This document shows positions 23,579 through 36,137 of a stretch of DNA of 64,000 nucleotides, piece after piece. The stretch comes from Nansenia antarctica (lineage: Eukaryota > Chordata > Actinopteri > Argentiniformes > Microstomatidae): contig OZ022352.1 of assembly GCA_963989245.1 (NCBI GenBank), forward strand, positions 12,319,311-12,383,310. The letters run 5' to 3'. The position numbers and the translations under genes were made by a program. The first letter of the stretch is position 1. Each line of letters begins with the position of its first letter. The notes beneath the pieces were generated by a model that was not told the origin of the DNA, searched no databases, and saw only the letters and a list, made by a program, of their open reading frames with translations.

Positions 23579-26500
23579 TCATAGGTCCCTTTCTGTCTTC
23601 ACCTGGAGCAGCACACCGCCCTCGTTGTCACACTGGCCCAGGTCCTGAGGGGAGGAGTCAGGGAGGCCCTGCGGGAGGGGCCCGGTCAGTGGAGCCGCCT
23701 GGTGGTTCTCGTTCACCAGCTGGCTGAACTGCAGGTCGTTATAGTAGCCAAAGTCCTGGCCTACCCCGCTGTGGTTCGGGTTAAAGTTCACGTCCATGTT
23801 GTCGGAGACAAAGTTGGAGTTGGAGTTGGTCATGTGACCGAAGTCAGTGTCGAAGAGCATGGCCTGGTAGGTAGGGTCTGTTTGGAAGACGTTCTCCAGG
23901 ACGTGACATATCTGGGACCAGTCCTCCCCGTTGAGGTCGGCTCCCTGGGGCTGGCTGTAGTGGATCTCCTCCATGGTGGAGGCTCCAGGCTGGGAGGGGG
24001 GCTGGTCCTCGTCTGGGCCCGGCCGGCTCTCAGCCGGGGCGAAGGGGAAGATCGGCGGCTGCAGCGGTGGGAATGGCTGGGAGGAGGAGGGTTCAGCACC
24101 AGCCAGACTCTGAGCTACTGGGACCAAAGGACGACTTCAGTTAGAAGATTGGATTGAATAACACTACAACAGCCGTGCCTATTTTACCTACTAGTAGAGC
24201 CGCCTTGGGGGTCAAATAGACACCCTTTTTACAATGTAAATCTGCTATTTACACACAGAGATCACTAGAGGGCGCTTCTTTTTTTAGCCTGCTTCCTACA
24301 CAGAAAAACTGCAAAACAGATTTATACTATCTGATCCTGAAGTGATTTTGAAAATGTAAGGATACTGGGTGGTGGTAGAACGCACATATCTAGGAAAAGT
24401 CATGAAAGGAGGGTCCTGAAATTTGATAGAGTGCAAGATTTTTTTTTACTCACAGGGGTCACCGTGACCCCTCACGCCTCTTCTAGTGTTAATAAGAAAA
24501 TACTTCACACAGAATGTGATAGAGAGGAGATGTTTGGATGTCAGTGTTTTTCTATGGATCTTTTTCATTGACGATAATGTACTGGTATTGAACCAGGATT
24601 TATTTTTTTATTTTTTTTATAAATAACTCTCTTATAGAGATTGTTTACTAAAATATGGGATGTTGAAATGTGAGCCTTGCCTGCCACACAGGACCTCTCC
24701 GTGAACTTGATGTCTGTCTTGATCTTCCTCTTCCGCTTCACCTCGTAGGGATCTGAAACAAAACACAAAACAAACACAGAAAAACAACCTTTAATGTTAG
24801 GTCATGTTCTCACATGAAAATCCGAATCATGACCTGGAGCAAGTGGATGAGATTGCAACATTGTTGCATAAATTATTTCTCTGATTTGCTTCTCACAGCC
24901 CTTTATGTAAACGAAGTAACATACGTCATCGAAGCAACAGACGTGGTAGTAGATTGGTCCGAAAAATTGAGAGGGAATTCAACAGAGACACGAATGATAG
25001 ACCCACAACAACGTATGGCGTTCGCCCTACTGGCGCTTCTTTTTGGTTTTTGGTGCCAGGTGGCAAATCAAGATCAATACGAGCATGAGCGGGAAATAGA
25101 TACTCACCACCTGCAAATAGGCTAGGTGCACGATCTCCACTACTTCCTGAAAGGCACCTTGCATGAACATATCCTGTCTCATCTATTGGTTTAATTGATT
25201 AATCAGCTGTGCGGTAAACTATTGGAACACACAGTGCACAGCTGATTAATCAATTAAACCAATAGAGTGAGACAGGATATGTTCATGCAAGGTGCCTTTC
25301 AGGAAGTAGTGGAGATCGTGCACCTAGCCAGCCTATTACTCAGCTTGCTAGGCAGATCTCGGCCAAATTCCACCGCAAGCGTCAACCTTACCTACGTGTT
25401 GCGTGTGAGTCTCATTTAGGCGCCCATTCTAACAGGTTGTAGCAGCCCCACCTGCTGCGTGAGAGACACTCTCACACACGACTCACGCTGACTGCTGCTG
25501 CCGCTCGCTAGAGAATAAAAGGCTCGTCTATGCAGCGTGTTTTTCAGCGCGAGGCCGACGTGAAAATGATCTACCAGCAACATAGACTACAGTCCCAATG
25601 TCTACATCTGTAAATATTTATTTTTTAAATTTTTTTAATCAACACTTCCGCTATCTGTTTCAAAGCAGCAACCCCACATAGACTATAATTATATTATGTT
25701 AATAAGTTAAAAGAACAGGGCAGTATTTTTCCATTGATTTCTCCCTTTCTCTTGCCACGGCAACATTGTGTCACGTGAAATGACGTGTCGTTGGCAGGAT
25801 TGCGAAATATTAAAACCTGCACTGGTCTTTATCGCTCATGACAGCAGAGACTGAACCCAGAACTATTCATAATGAAGTGAAATGAAACCTTACAGATTGG
25901 AAACACCTATCGAGTCCATTCAACGTTGTTTAGCCCTCGGCCTTTCAACTAATCAATGGGAATTTTTCTTTCGACTGTAAACACCGGGGATGCAGAGTGA
26001 AAATGCGTCTCTCTCTCCTGCTGCGCGCATCACCTCGTCTGGGTGTATTAAATTCATTGCCTAGAAAACGAAAGCGTCAGATATTTCCCAAACGTTGCTT
26101 CTCGGTCTGTCGATCTTGATAGGAGAACCGTATCGAGTCCATTCAAGGCTGGTTATCTTTCCCATTTTCCTACAGTTGCGGGGGGGTGTCGTTTTCGACG
26201 ATAGCACTCCGGGAAGTGATTCAAAGTTCGCATTGAAGCGCACCCCCCCCCCCAGGTAGCAGGTGTCTCTGCCCGCAACAGGCGCACCTCTCTGGGGCAC
26301 ATTCCGTGCCTCTCAGCCGGCGTTCCATAAATTCCTCAGTTTGAACGGAAAGTCCTATCTAGTCCATTCAAAGTGTTTTAGCCTTCCCCCTTTCCACTTT
26401 TCCACTGTTAAAAGGCCAACAAAAGTTCTGCCACACACAGGTAAGGTAAGGTCGCACGTGGGTTTTCGGCGTTAGTTTACATACCATATCAGCATCTAAA

Positions 26501-28942
26501 TACTAATTATGTTCTTCAGAGATACTTGATAGAGAGAGATACATGCCATCTCCCTACTACATTAGAGATACTGAAGGAAGATAATCCTCAAACTACCATA
26601 TACAATGAGGTGATTGACAAAGGACTTATGTATATGCATTTATTCTGCATGTATTGTATAGTAGTGAGCAGCAGTAGCTGACCTGCGTTGTCGGGCTGGT
26701 AGGTGAAGGTAACCGGTTCGCTGTCCATGTGGTCAGAGATGCGGCGCAGGAAGACGCTGACGACCACGTCCTCCTCCACATCCTGTTCCTGGTAGGACGG
26801 GCTCTTGAAGACGATGGCAATCTGGCGGTGGACGTCAGTCTGGGCGAACTCCGCCTTCGCCTCCCACGACCCCCGCTTGAAGATGATCTCAATGTCGTCT
26901 ACGAGGGTATAAAAAATACATTTAAAAAGCGCACACACACACAAAGCATGTGAACTTACAATGCGTCATTTGGACAGTGTTCCTCTTCCCTTTTGATTTG
27001 ATTGATCATGTTTGCCTGTGTGTGTGTGTGTGTGTTTGTGTGTGTATGTTTGTGTGTGTGTGTGTGCGTGCGTGCGTGTGGGGGGGGGGGTCTCACCTTT
27101 CTGTACTTTGTCACAGAGCATGTATATCTCAGTCTTGCCGGTGCAGGGCCCTTTCACAGTGTTCAGACGGTTGATCTTCAACTCCGATGTGGTGGTCGCT
27201 TCTGTAAACACACACAGAGTCAGCACCTGCTGGGCTGCTCAGGGAGGAAGTACATGTACTGCACATTTCTCGTGGTTTCCTGTTTCTTAGAATGATCATA
27301 ACAATAAACCTGCAGAATTTATATTTACATTTATATAATAATTAACCTCTTATCTTTGTATGTTTATACTGTGGCTTGTAATAATAGCTGATCTATGCTT
27401 CATTTTTTGTTTTCTTGCTACTCCATTATCTTGATGTGAAATAGACTTTGGGCTACATTGGGCCATGTTTCAATGTCAAGTGGCTCCAGTGGAGGTTGGG
27501 TAGGGAGGGTGGGGATCTTACTCTTGTCGTAGATGGGGTTGGACACCAGGGGGTTCAGAGAGTCTCTCTTGCCATCCTCCCACTCCAGCTCACACTGGAA
27601 ACACAGCCGCACCACGTTCATGTCCATGTCCTCGATGCTCTTAGAGTGGCCCGCTGGGGGGGGGGCAGAACTCGTACTCAAACATCACACAACTCACATT
27701 TGTCATGACAAGAACATGGACACAGAACCTGTTCTGTTCTATTATACACACTATTGAGCAATAAAGGTGGACAGTAGTCTCAACAGTAGCCAGGTAGCAT
27801 CAGTGTGTAGCTATAGGGAAGGTATTTCCACCTCTAGCTACATTGACCTCAACACAAACCATTCAGTAGGAGGTTTATGCCTCGCAGCCCCTGTAGGTCA
27901 TTATGTCCAGTCAATCAAAGAGAAAGACAAAAGTTGACCAATTCTGAACATATTGGGCCGGTTTCACAGACAAGGCTTAAGCCTAGTCCTGGACTAAATC
28001 ACACTTTCAATGTAAAATCTCCATTGAAGATGCTTTTTAGTCTAGGATTAGTCCTAAGCCTTGTCTGTGAAACCAGCCCATTAATTTCTTTCAAAAAGTA
28101 AGGTACGGTATGTTTTTTTTTAGAGATTTACTGCCACTGGACATTCTGGGATATAAATTAGATATGAGATAAAAACAAAAGAAATAAAAACAAAATAATA
28201 TTATATAATAATAATAATATAAATTATATTTATATCGGGCTGGTTAACTACTTGTAGTGTTAACTACTCCTAAACTGCTTTGTGTGATTGAAAATAAGAT
28301 GGATTGGAATTGTAGGTTTACTGACACGTTAGTTCACCGAGTTTCTTAACTAATGTTAATTTGTGTTGAAGCCTTGTGTAGTGGATGTTGTAGAAGTTAT
28401 GGTATGAAGGTTTGGCTTGGTTATACGTCGAAGTATCCAAGCTAGGCTATATCCTAATTCCATGCGAGAAGGAATTCTAGGAGTAAAGTGATGATCCTGT
28501 ATCTGGCTGCTATGACAGTGATCTGGGTGACAGGTACAGATATTTAGATGAGCCGGTATTGTAGATTGAAAGTGTCGAGGTCACCTTGATTAGTCGTATC
28601 TCTTCTCGTGTTAACCTATGTTATAAACTCTGATTAGGCTAGGTTGTATTAGGCTAGGTTGTATTAGGCTAGGTTGTATTAGGCTAGGTTGTATTAGGCT
28701 AGGTTGTATTAGGCTAGGTTGTATTAGGCTAGGTTGTGCTATGGTGGCTATTGGGTGGGCAAAGCCAATGATCATACCCAGGCTGGGTATCATAACATGA
28801 TCATAACAGCCTAAACCTTCCATGTTACATTGAGCTGGTAACTGGAATATGAGTGACAGCTAGTCGTCTAACCTGCTGTCATAGAAATGAAGCCATGCTT
28901 ATAAAAATAGTCCTCCCTAATCTTGAACAGCACTAACCACTG

Positions 28943-28979
<37 letters not shown>

Positions 28980-29904
28980 CTACTCACTGTTAAAAGGGTC
29001 AATTTTCAGATTCCGTCTCTTTGCTAGTGAGGCGTCTAGCTCCTTCCGTCTGATACACTGGATCCCCAGGTTAGCAAAACTGAAAGATACGCCGACACAT
29101 ACAAGCCCTGTTACCTTAATAAGCCACACACAAGCCCTGTTACCAGCTATTCATAGCTTACACAACTGACTTCAAGGGTTTTTATTGTCCAAACATAGCA
29201 CATCCAAGAGAGAAAGTGTGAGTGGAAAAGACCAGACCGAATATATGTGACAGCATCTGATGAAAGCGAGAAGAAGTCGGCAACCGATCAAATGTTGAGA
29301 CTTTTATTCAGAAAAATTGATTATTGAAAATTATTGACACACTCACTAGTCAAGCAAAAATATTGCAACGCAATGGATTTGGTGAGTAATCCCTACTACT
29401 ACCTAGTTATACCTGGGGATAGAATACACGTTTTTTATTGTCATAATATGAGTTGGATTGGCGTGTCTGCAAGGTGTTTTTTGACATATTCCCAGAATGA
29501 ATGGGGCCCTAAAGCTACATTGACAAAACGAAATTCAACTAACCAGTATCCTATCTAAGGAAGCAAAATACTAAAAAAGGGTTCCCACACCTTCTGAAAC
29601 ATCAAATTCAAGCACCTTTCAAGGACTTTCAAGACTCAATTCCCTCAAATTCAAGGACCCAACACTGCATAGTTTGAGACAGAACTAGATGAGAATTTAT
29701 ATAATAGGAACTATCCGCTCACAGACAACAATTAAAAAGAGAAGCTTGAATGTGTGAACACTAGATGGTCTCTCGCCTTCTCTACCACAGCACAGCAAAA
29801 CTATATATTGTGAAATATGTGTAAAGTTAAGCAATACAGAGACTTATTTACTAGTTGACAAGCTAAGTAAAACATTTTTTAATATATACAGTATATAGTT
29901 TTTT

Positions 29905-29996
<92 letters not shown>

Positions 29997-30593
29997 AATT
30001 CAAGCACTTTCAATGACCCATGTCTATTTTCAAAAACTTTTAAGACCTTGATTTTTTTTTCTCAATTTCACAAACTTTCAAGGATTTCAAGGACCCGTGG
30101 GAACCCTGGAAAAACTGTCTGGGCTCATCAACGACAGCGAAGGCGAGGGGGTAAAACATGGAAGAAAGAAGAGATGGAGGAGAGGAGGGGGGGATGGGGG
30201 GGTGTTACCTGTGACGTCGGTTGGTGTTGGGGTTAAAGCTGATGACACAGATTCCTGCACCCTCAGCACAGTCTTTACCCACAAGGCAGTGGGGGTGAGG
30301 CCGGTGTGGAATGTCTTTGGTCACCAGGGAAACAGTGATGGTCACCTTCTTTATGTGCTGAATGGGACCCTGGATCTGAGAGAGAGGGAGGGGGGGGGGT
30401 GAAGGGGAAAGAGAGAGGGGGAGAAAGAGAGGGAGAGAAAGCAAGAGAGAGTAGGAAGGAGTGAGAGACGGGGTGGGAAGAGGCGATGAGGGACAAAGAG
30501 ATACGAAAGACTGAGTTGAATAATCATCATCAAATTCGGTCAACCGCCTCCTTTCAACTGTCACACTTCTTGGGAGTGTCAGTTTGTATAGTA

Positions 30594-30642
<49 letters not shown>

Positions 30643-31513
30643 AGGGTAATCCCCCAGGTTTTAACCACTTTCTATTTCAGTTATGCTTTATTTCTCCATC
30701 CCTCCACCTCCCCGCCTCCTTACGTGGTGTAAGACTCTACATATACAATGTAGCAAAACATCATTGGGGGGAACTCCCTCTATTCTGGGATAGAGGGTAC
30801 ATTCCATCAACCAACCAACCTACCTACCCTCCCCCCCCCCAGGCCCCCCCTCCGAGACACATTCTGCAGACTATGAAACTATCTCTTCAGGTTACACCTT
30901 AAGCCCAATGCACACAGCGTGCGATTTTGTCGCACGGCAACATTCGATTCTCCATTCACACCACCGAAGTGAGTGGGTTTGAATGGAGAATCGAATGTTG
31001 TCCTGCGACAATATCGCATCGCACGTCAATGCACACGGCGTGCAATATTGTCGCAGGACAACATTCGATTCTCCATTCACACCCACTCACTTCGGTGGTG
31101 TGAATGGACAATCGAATGTTGCCGTGCGACAAAATCGCACGCCGTGTGCATTGGGCTTTAACTGCTCCTCCTGAGACATCTACTGCCCCCCAGCACTGCG
31201 TCTCCTGAAGACACCCGCTTTTCCCCTTTACTGTGTCCCCTAAAACTTCTATAGCCCCCCTTGTACTGTTTCTCCAGTGTACATATATTTAACAATTTTA
31301 AATAGTTTTTAATGTTTAGAAGAAGGTGATAGGTTTTCCTTCTATCACAGAGACTGCCAATGGCCCCGGGCCTGAGCTAGATTACTCTTCCTGCTACGAC
31401 TGGTGGATTGATGATTCACTTGCTTAGTCAAATGTATTGATTGTAAGTCGCTTTGGAATAAGGCGTCTGCTAAATGCCAAAAATGTAAATGTAAATGAAA
31501 CGAAACACTGATA

Positions 31514-31551
<38 letters not shown>

Positions 31552-33560
31552 TATGCCATTTAGCTGACTTCGCTTTTACCCAAAGTGACTTACATTGCAG
31601 TGAGTGTGTACATTTGTCAGTATATATGGTCCCAGTGGGAACCGAACCCACCACCTAAGCGTTGTTAGCGCTGCGCTCTACCAACTGAGCCACATAACCG
31701 CCCGCTGACACAAGGTGCGTTCTAAAACAACTGTGCCAAACATATAGTTAAGCGTTATGTGCCAAACAATGGTAACATATAGTTAAGCATTATGGAACGA
31801 GAAGCCGCGGTATATCGTGGATATCGGCACAGCTAGTGGGGTGGTTACGCAAAGCGGAGTGCCGTTATATATACACCCCCTAGCCGTGCCGATATCCACC
31901 ATATACCACGGCTTTGAGTTACCGGTTACCACATTTATCTATCAATATTTCACAGAAGAAAGAAGCTTTTAATTAATGTATTTTAATGGACCTATGTTTT
32001 ATTGTAAGTGTATTAATCCGCTGAGCTGAACAGTTGTTTATTGGTTGCTAAGCAACGGTAAGAATGTAACTTCGATAACGGTAATATTATACAAACGCGG
32101 AGTAATATGAAAAGATGTGTCAACATTCCATTTAGCCGTGCGTATATCATGGATATCGGCACGGCTGGAACGCAAACTGACCAATAGAGACAATGGACCG
32201 GATCTATCCGTTGTATACTGCGTGTTGAAGACAGCGCAGACAGACAGGACTCGTACCTCGATAGCCGGCAGGGTCTTGCTGGTCTCGCTGCTGGACGCCC
32301 CCAGGATGCTCCCCGCCGAGCGGCCCTCGCACTCGTAGCGGAACCTCATCCCCCTCTCCTTGGGCTGCTCCACCACCTCCAGCCTGGGCCTCTCCAGGAT
32401 CTTCTCCAGCTGCTCCGTGCCTGTGGTCTGGGCCTGCCGAGAAGGACCCGCGGCCCCCGCGCCCCTGGAGCTCCCCGAGCCGGAGGACCCGCTCCCACGC
32501 CGGGCCTGACCCGTGTGAGAGGCCCCCCCTCGGCCGGGGAGCGGTGACGTCATTGTCCTGGCTGTGCTGGATGGGTGCTGGGGCTGAGGGAAGGGACAGG
32601 GCGGCTGTGGACGGAGCAGAGAAATAACCACATAAAACTGGTTAGAGTTCTGATGGGCCATGCGCTGATAAGTGCCATGGCAACACCTGACAAAGACTAG
32701 GCATGGCCTGGATCATCTGGAACTAAGATCGGTAGAGAATCAGAATCAGAATTGAACAATGCACAATGCTGATCAAACAAGTTTAAATACCCCCGATTGT
32801 TTTGTGTGGTTGAAACTGAATATATCATATCATCATGGTTGATCTGAGATTGTGACATCTGGTCTTTTTTTTTCTGGTCTTCACCATATCTAAGGTATGT
32901 CTAAAATACACATCTTCTCGCTCAGTAATTACAATGCACCATATAGAGCATGTAGTCATGTCTTCCTTCCACACGGCTTCTCTGATGACCGTTAAACTAA
33001 AGACCCCCTCCCCTTCCGTTTCTGAGGTGAACCCCTCCACTTCCGTCTCCATTTCCAACATCTTCTCAGAGTGTTGAGGACAATAACGTTGTTATAGATT
33101 TTTTTTCTTCTTCTTCTTTCTCTCTCTACCCATGTTGCCTAGAATCTCTTTATTAATACAGTACCTCATATTGCTCATATTGTATATACTGATATAGACA
33201 GCAACATAAACCACAGACTGTGTTATTCACAAAAATAATAATAATAAATCATGCATAATGTACACACTCTTTTTCTCCCCAACTCTCTGAGGTCAACTAC
33301 ATACCTTTAAATCTACAGCCCGTCTGAAAGACCAGCACAGGGAAGGTGACTCAACAACACCAGCACAACAAAACAAAACCAAACAAAGGAAGAGAAACTG
33401 ACCGACTCAGAGCCAGTGCTGCTGTCTCCTGTTGTTATTTCAAGCCGTCCCAGAACTCAAACTTATCTCTACATAGGTGTAGGAAGAAGAAAAAGAGCTG
33501 GATGCACACTAGAGCATGTGTGAGATCATTTGTTCCTAGCTATCTAGCATTGGCTGCAGG

Positions 33561-33605
<45 letters not shown>

Positions 33606-34745
33606 TGTTTGTGTGAGTGAGTGAGTGAGAGTAATAGTCTAGGCATGCCTGGTGTTAGTCAGAGTAGCTACACAAAAGCTTGAGGGGGATGTTCAGGAAA
33701 CCGGAAGGTGACATAATCTATGGCATCTATGGACCAATCAGAAGGGCAGAAAAACAGAAGGAATGTGACCTTTCACCCTGAGAGCGTTGGGCTCCCAGAA
33801 GGAAGGGAATGCAAACCGAAAGTAGGAGTCAGATTACTCTCTTTCTCCAAGTCACCCGTTCCTCCCCTTTCTCCTCCCTCCCTCGCAAGAGATCACAGCA
33901 TGCAGAGGGGGCGTGATGGATAACAGTCTCTCTCCCTCTTTCTTTTTCTCTTTCTCTTCCCTCCAACAGTTTCACATACATGTTAGACATACACAAACCA
34001 CAGTGTTCTCATTGTGAGTTCACAAGGCTGATTGAGGTCAACAGCACTATCTCTGCACTGCAAAAAGTCAGCTCTCAAAAACAAGAAGGAAGCTATAAAA
34101 TGGGGGAAATATTACTTAAAATAAGCAAATGATCTGCCTATAGAACAGGATTATTATTTTTTATTTATTTATTTTGTATAACATTTTTTAAACAATATGT
34201 TTATTGAAAATGTTCAAGTAGAACAAATATAGAATACAATAACGTTTGGTAAATACAAGTGACAAAATAATAGTGCAAGTTTAAGTAAAACCAAAACAAG
34301 ACAGGACAAATACAGCTAAAAATAGAATCTATTATTATTATTTTTTATTAAGTAAAAAATGTTGTAAAACTAACGCAGTCTGACAAAAAACAAGCATATG
34401 TTGCCTTGATTTAAGATATTTCATCTTACTTAGATTTACTTTTTGCAGTGTGAGGTCAAGGGTCAAATTAATTGAGTCGCTGATATATGTGCTGCTGTGC
34501 ACAGAAACCATGAATGAAAAAGAGGCCCAGTTGAGTTTGACTTAGCCCCCAAGGGGTGTATGGTACCCTGCCTGGATTGTACTGTACATCATGGACAACT
34601 AGGACACAAACATGACACCCAGCATGGACAACTTCAACTCCAACTGCAGAGAACCAGAGTTGCTGCCAACACAACGTGTTAAGGCACACTTTTTAGAGAG
34701 TGCGAGAGAGAGAGAGAGAGTGCGAGAGAGAGAGAGAGAGAGTGC

Positions 34746-34779
<34 letters not shown>

Positions 34780-36137
34780 TAGAGTACAGTATTACCCAGT
34801 TATACCCATTTCAATGTCTATGGACTGTCTTTGGATCCAGAGCTTCATCTATGAATTCCAGCCCCATCTTTCTTTACACCAAAGCAAGTGACTGAAAAAA
34901 CGATTGAAGGATTGCACTTCCATTGTTACCGGTAATAGCAATCAAAAGGCATGAGAGCTAGTTCCCCTTTAACACCTCATTGTCTGAAGTATGTAGATCT
35001 AGTGAAGGCCTGGTACTCACCCTGGAGGCTGTGCCTCTTGCCACCAGCAAGGGGGGAGGAGGAGAGGAGGGGGGTTGCCTGGGCATGACCCTGTGGTTCT
35101 GGGCCTGGACATCAGGGTCCACAGGGGGGCGAGGAGGTCCGGGGAGACAGAAATTGGAAGGGTACTGGCAGGTCCGCTCCCTGTCCTCTGTTATCAACTC
35201 CTCAATGATGTCTGGAAAAGAGGGGAGGCCATGATAAGGACAACACCTCAAGATGAACTGCAAACATGCAAAGGATAGATGGACATTGGAAATAGTCAAA
35301 TGTGCGTGTGTGTGTGCGTGTCTGTGTCTGTGTGTGTCTGTGTGTGTGTGTGTCATAAAATAATAAATCTAAAATAAATCAAATGATAAAATCACATGAA
35401 AATCACATTCTGGATTGCAGTCCTTGTCTATAACTTACTCTCAATGTAATGAAACAAATATGGTTTTGTTATTTTTGTACTGATTTTCAAATACTGATGG
35501 AATTAATTGTTAACTCACCCAAGTCGATTGCTGTGGTAAACAGAGAAGAGAGAGAGAGAAGAGAAAACATAACATATGAGTAAGGTCATGAACTCCAATG
35601 AAATCAGCTTTTCCATCAACGATCAGGTTTTACATAGGTGCTTCGTCACCTAAGCTATTGAACATTTTCCTGAACTGACTAAGAATGTCATCATTTCGTG
35701 ACAATGTAACAGCGCGATATTGGTCAAACGTGTCAGACCATGGGAACAAAACGTTACAAAATAAATCGGTGAGTAGAGCGCACATTAGGATCACTACTAT
35801 CACAACGTAGTGGATAGATAGCACTACTGTCAACGTAACGTGATAGGCTGCGGAGTGGGTGTTGGCCCTGTCACAACAAGTCATCCAGACAGACACTGTT
35901 CACATCAGCTGAGGACATCTAGGTTCCCCACGATGACTTGAGTGAAACACATTGGAGAACCAGTATTTTCACTTGTTCCACATTGGAGAAGTATTTTCAC
36001 TTGTTCCAATGTGAAGGTAACGAGTACATTGACAGTCAGTTACACTACTATTACATCACTCACAGACCGTTCCTGTTTTTTTCGAAGAAGAGAAAAAACT
36101 TACTTGAAATACCGCTGTGAACACTCATGTTTCTCAT
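23579..36137 (-). CDS. relb: RELB, NF-kappaB subunit
   Basis: RelB pairs with p52 in the non-canonical NF-kappaB pathway and acts in the nucleus. Coding exons, 5' to 3': 36137-36104, 35530-35519, 35211-35021, 32604-32257, 30375-30209, 29079-28988, 27653-27522, 27201-27097, 26898-26683, 24752-24681, 24117-23579. Phases agree at every join, giving 635 aa (human 579). The Rel homology domain runs from about residue 155 to 435. It has the DNA-contact loop RFRYECEG (166-173), then SETSKTLPAIE, KDIPHRPHPHCLVGKDC, FANLGIQCIRRKEL, MDMNVVRLCFQ, CDKVQK and TDVHRQIAIVF. A basic NLS-like KRKRKIK follows. The acidic C-terminus ends LLQVKTERDL, containing a sumoylation-type VKTE. There are no ankyrin repeats, so it is not p100 or p105. 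The N-terminal LDIIEELI matches the RelB-type acidic/hydrophobic motif. Exon 2 is 12 nt; intron 10 is GC-AG. RELA or REL is much less likely. Confidence 0.94.
24162..24488. mobile_element. TTAA-type (piggyBac-like) MITE, copy A
   Basis: The element reads CACTACAACAGCCGTGCC at one end and CTTCTAGTG at the other, with TTAA on the right and a mutated ATAA on the left. It is the same family as 46532-46832 and 58498-58784. It lies in RELB intron 10. Confidence 0.8.
25120..25329. repeat. Near-perfect 93-bp inverted repeat, 22-bp loop
   Basis: Left arm 25120-25212 (GGCTAGGTGCACGATCTCC...) and right arm 25235-25329 are reverse complements with only one or two small differences. The loop is 25213-25234. 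There is no coding content. It is likely a foldback-type MITE in RELB intron 9. Confidence 0.93.
25905..26420. repeat. Diverged tandem units of about 215 bp
   Basis: A phrase close to TATCGAGTCCATTCAA followed by a GTTTAGCC/TTTCC stretch recurs at about 25913, 26130 and 26355. The 210-225-bp spacing suggests an old tandem array in RELB intron 9. Confidence 0.6.
27955..28083. mobile_element. Short palindromic MITE
   Basis: The ends GGGCCGGTTTCACAGACAAG and CTTGTCTGTGAAACCAGCCC form about 40-bp TIRs containing CTTAAGCCTAGTCCTGGACT-like sequence. It is a common small fish MITE in RELB intron 6. The superfamily is uncertain. Confidence 0.85.
28634..28740. repeat. 15-bp tandem repeat, about 7 copies
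   Basis: AGGCTAGGTTGTATT is repeated seven times in RELB intron 6 with almost no variation. Confidence 0.95.
29578..30108. mobile_element. Short DNA transposon, GGGTTCCCAC family, copy A
   Basis: The ends GGGTTCCCACACCTTCTG and GGACCCGTGGGAACCCTG, and the internal TCAAGGACTTTCAAG and TTTCAAGGATTTCAAGGACC segments, match the complements of 49894-50329 and 54118-54421. This copy has a 90-bp (GA)n expansion at 29907-29993. RELB intron 5. Confidence 0.85.
30870..31500 (+). mobile_element. L2-type LINE 3' fragment, interrupted
   Basis: ATCTCTTCAGGTTACACCTTA (30881-30901) continues after a 256-bp insertion as ACTGCTCCTCCTGAGACATC. It ends with TAAGTCGCTTTGGAATAAGG and GTCTGCTAAATG. It parallels the copy at 9098-9985. 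Confidence 0.9.
30902..31157. mobile_element. Harbinger-type MITE inserted in an L2 LINE
   Basis: TIRs start AGCCCAATGCACAC and end GTGTGCATTGGGCT. TTA flanks both ends (30899-30901, 31158-31160). The inside is built from four alternating inverted copies of a CAACATTCGATTCTCCATTC-type unit. A TTA duplication is typical of PIF/Harbinger elements. The uninterrupted L2 copy at 9635 shows a single TTA at this site. Confidence 0.93.
31510..31702 (-). mobile_element. tRNA-derived SINE with L2-like tail
   Basis: The minus strand begins GGCGGTTATGTGGCTCAGTT. The A box TGGCTCAGTTGGTAGAGC and B box GGTTCGGTTCCC are followed by a short body. The tail (CACTTTGGGTAAAAGCG, then TCAGCTAAATGGC) resembles the L2 3' end, and a (ATT)n run ends it. 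SINEs that borrow an L2 tail are known in fish. Confidence 0.88.
31795..32190. repeat. Dispersed repeat with inverted GTGCCGATATCC arms
   Basis: AGCCGCGGTATATCGTGGAT (about 31802) pairs with the complement ATCCACCATATACCACGGCT (about 31893). A third CGGCACGGCT copy is near 32158. It lies in RELB intron 4, close to exon 4, and seems related to the elements at 44483 and 53423. Confidence 0.6.
32605..35020. other. RELB intron 3, no other gene
   Basis: This 2.4-kb intron holds A/T-rich DNA, a GT run at 33560-33602 and a GA/GAGTGC run at 34699-34782. I see no additional exon or RNA gene. Confidence 0.6.

Noticed and set aside
24814..25125. 103-codon plus-strand frame in RELB intron 9
   Set aside because: No recognisable domain and it runs into the foldback element; antisense to RELB and likely chance or repeat-derived.
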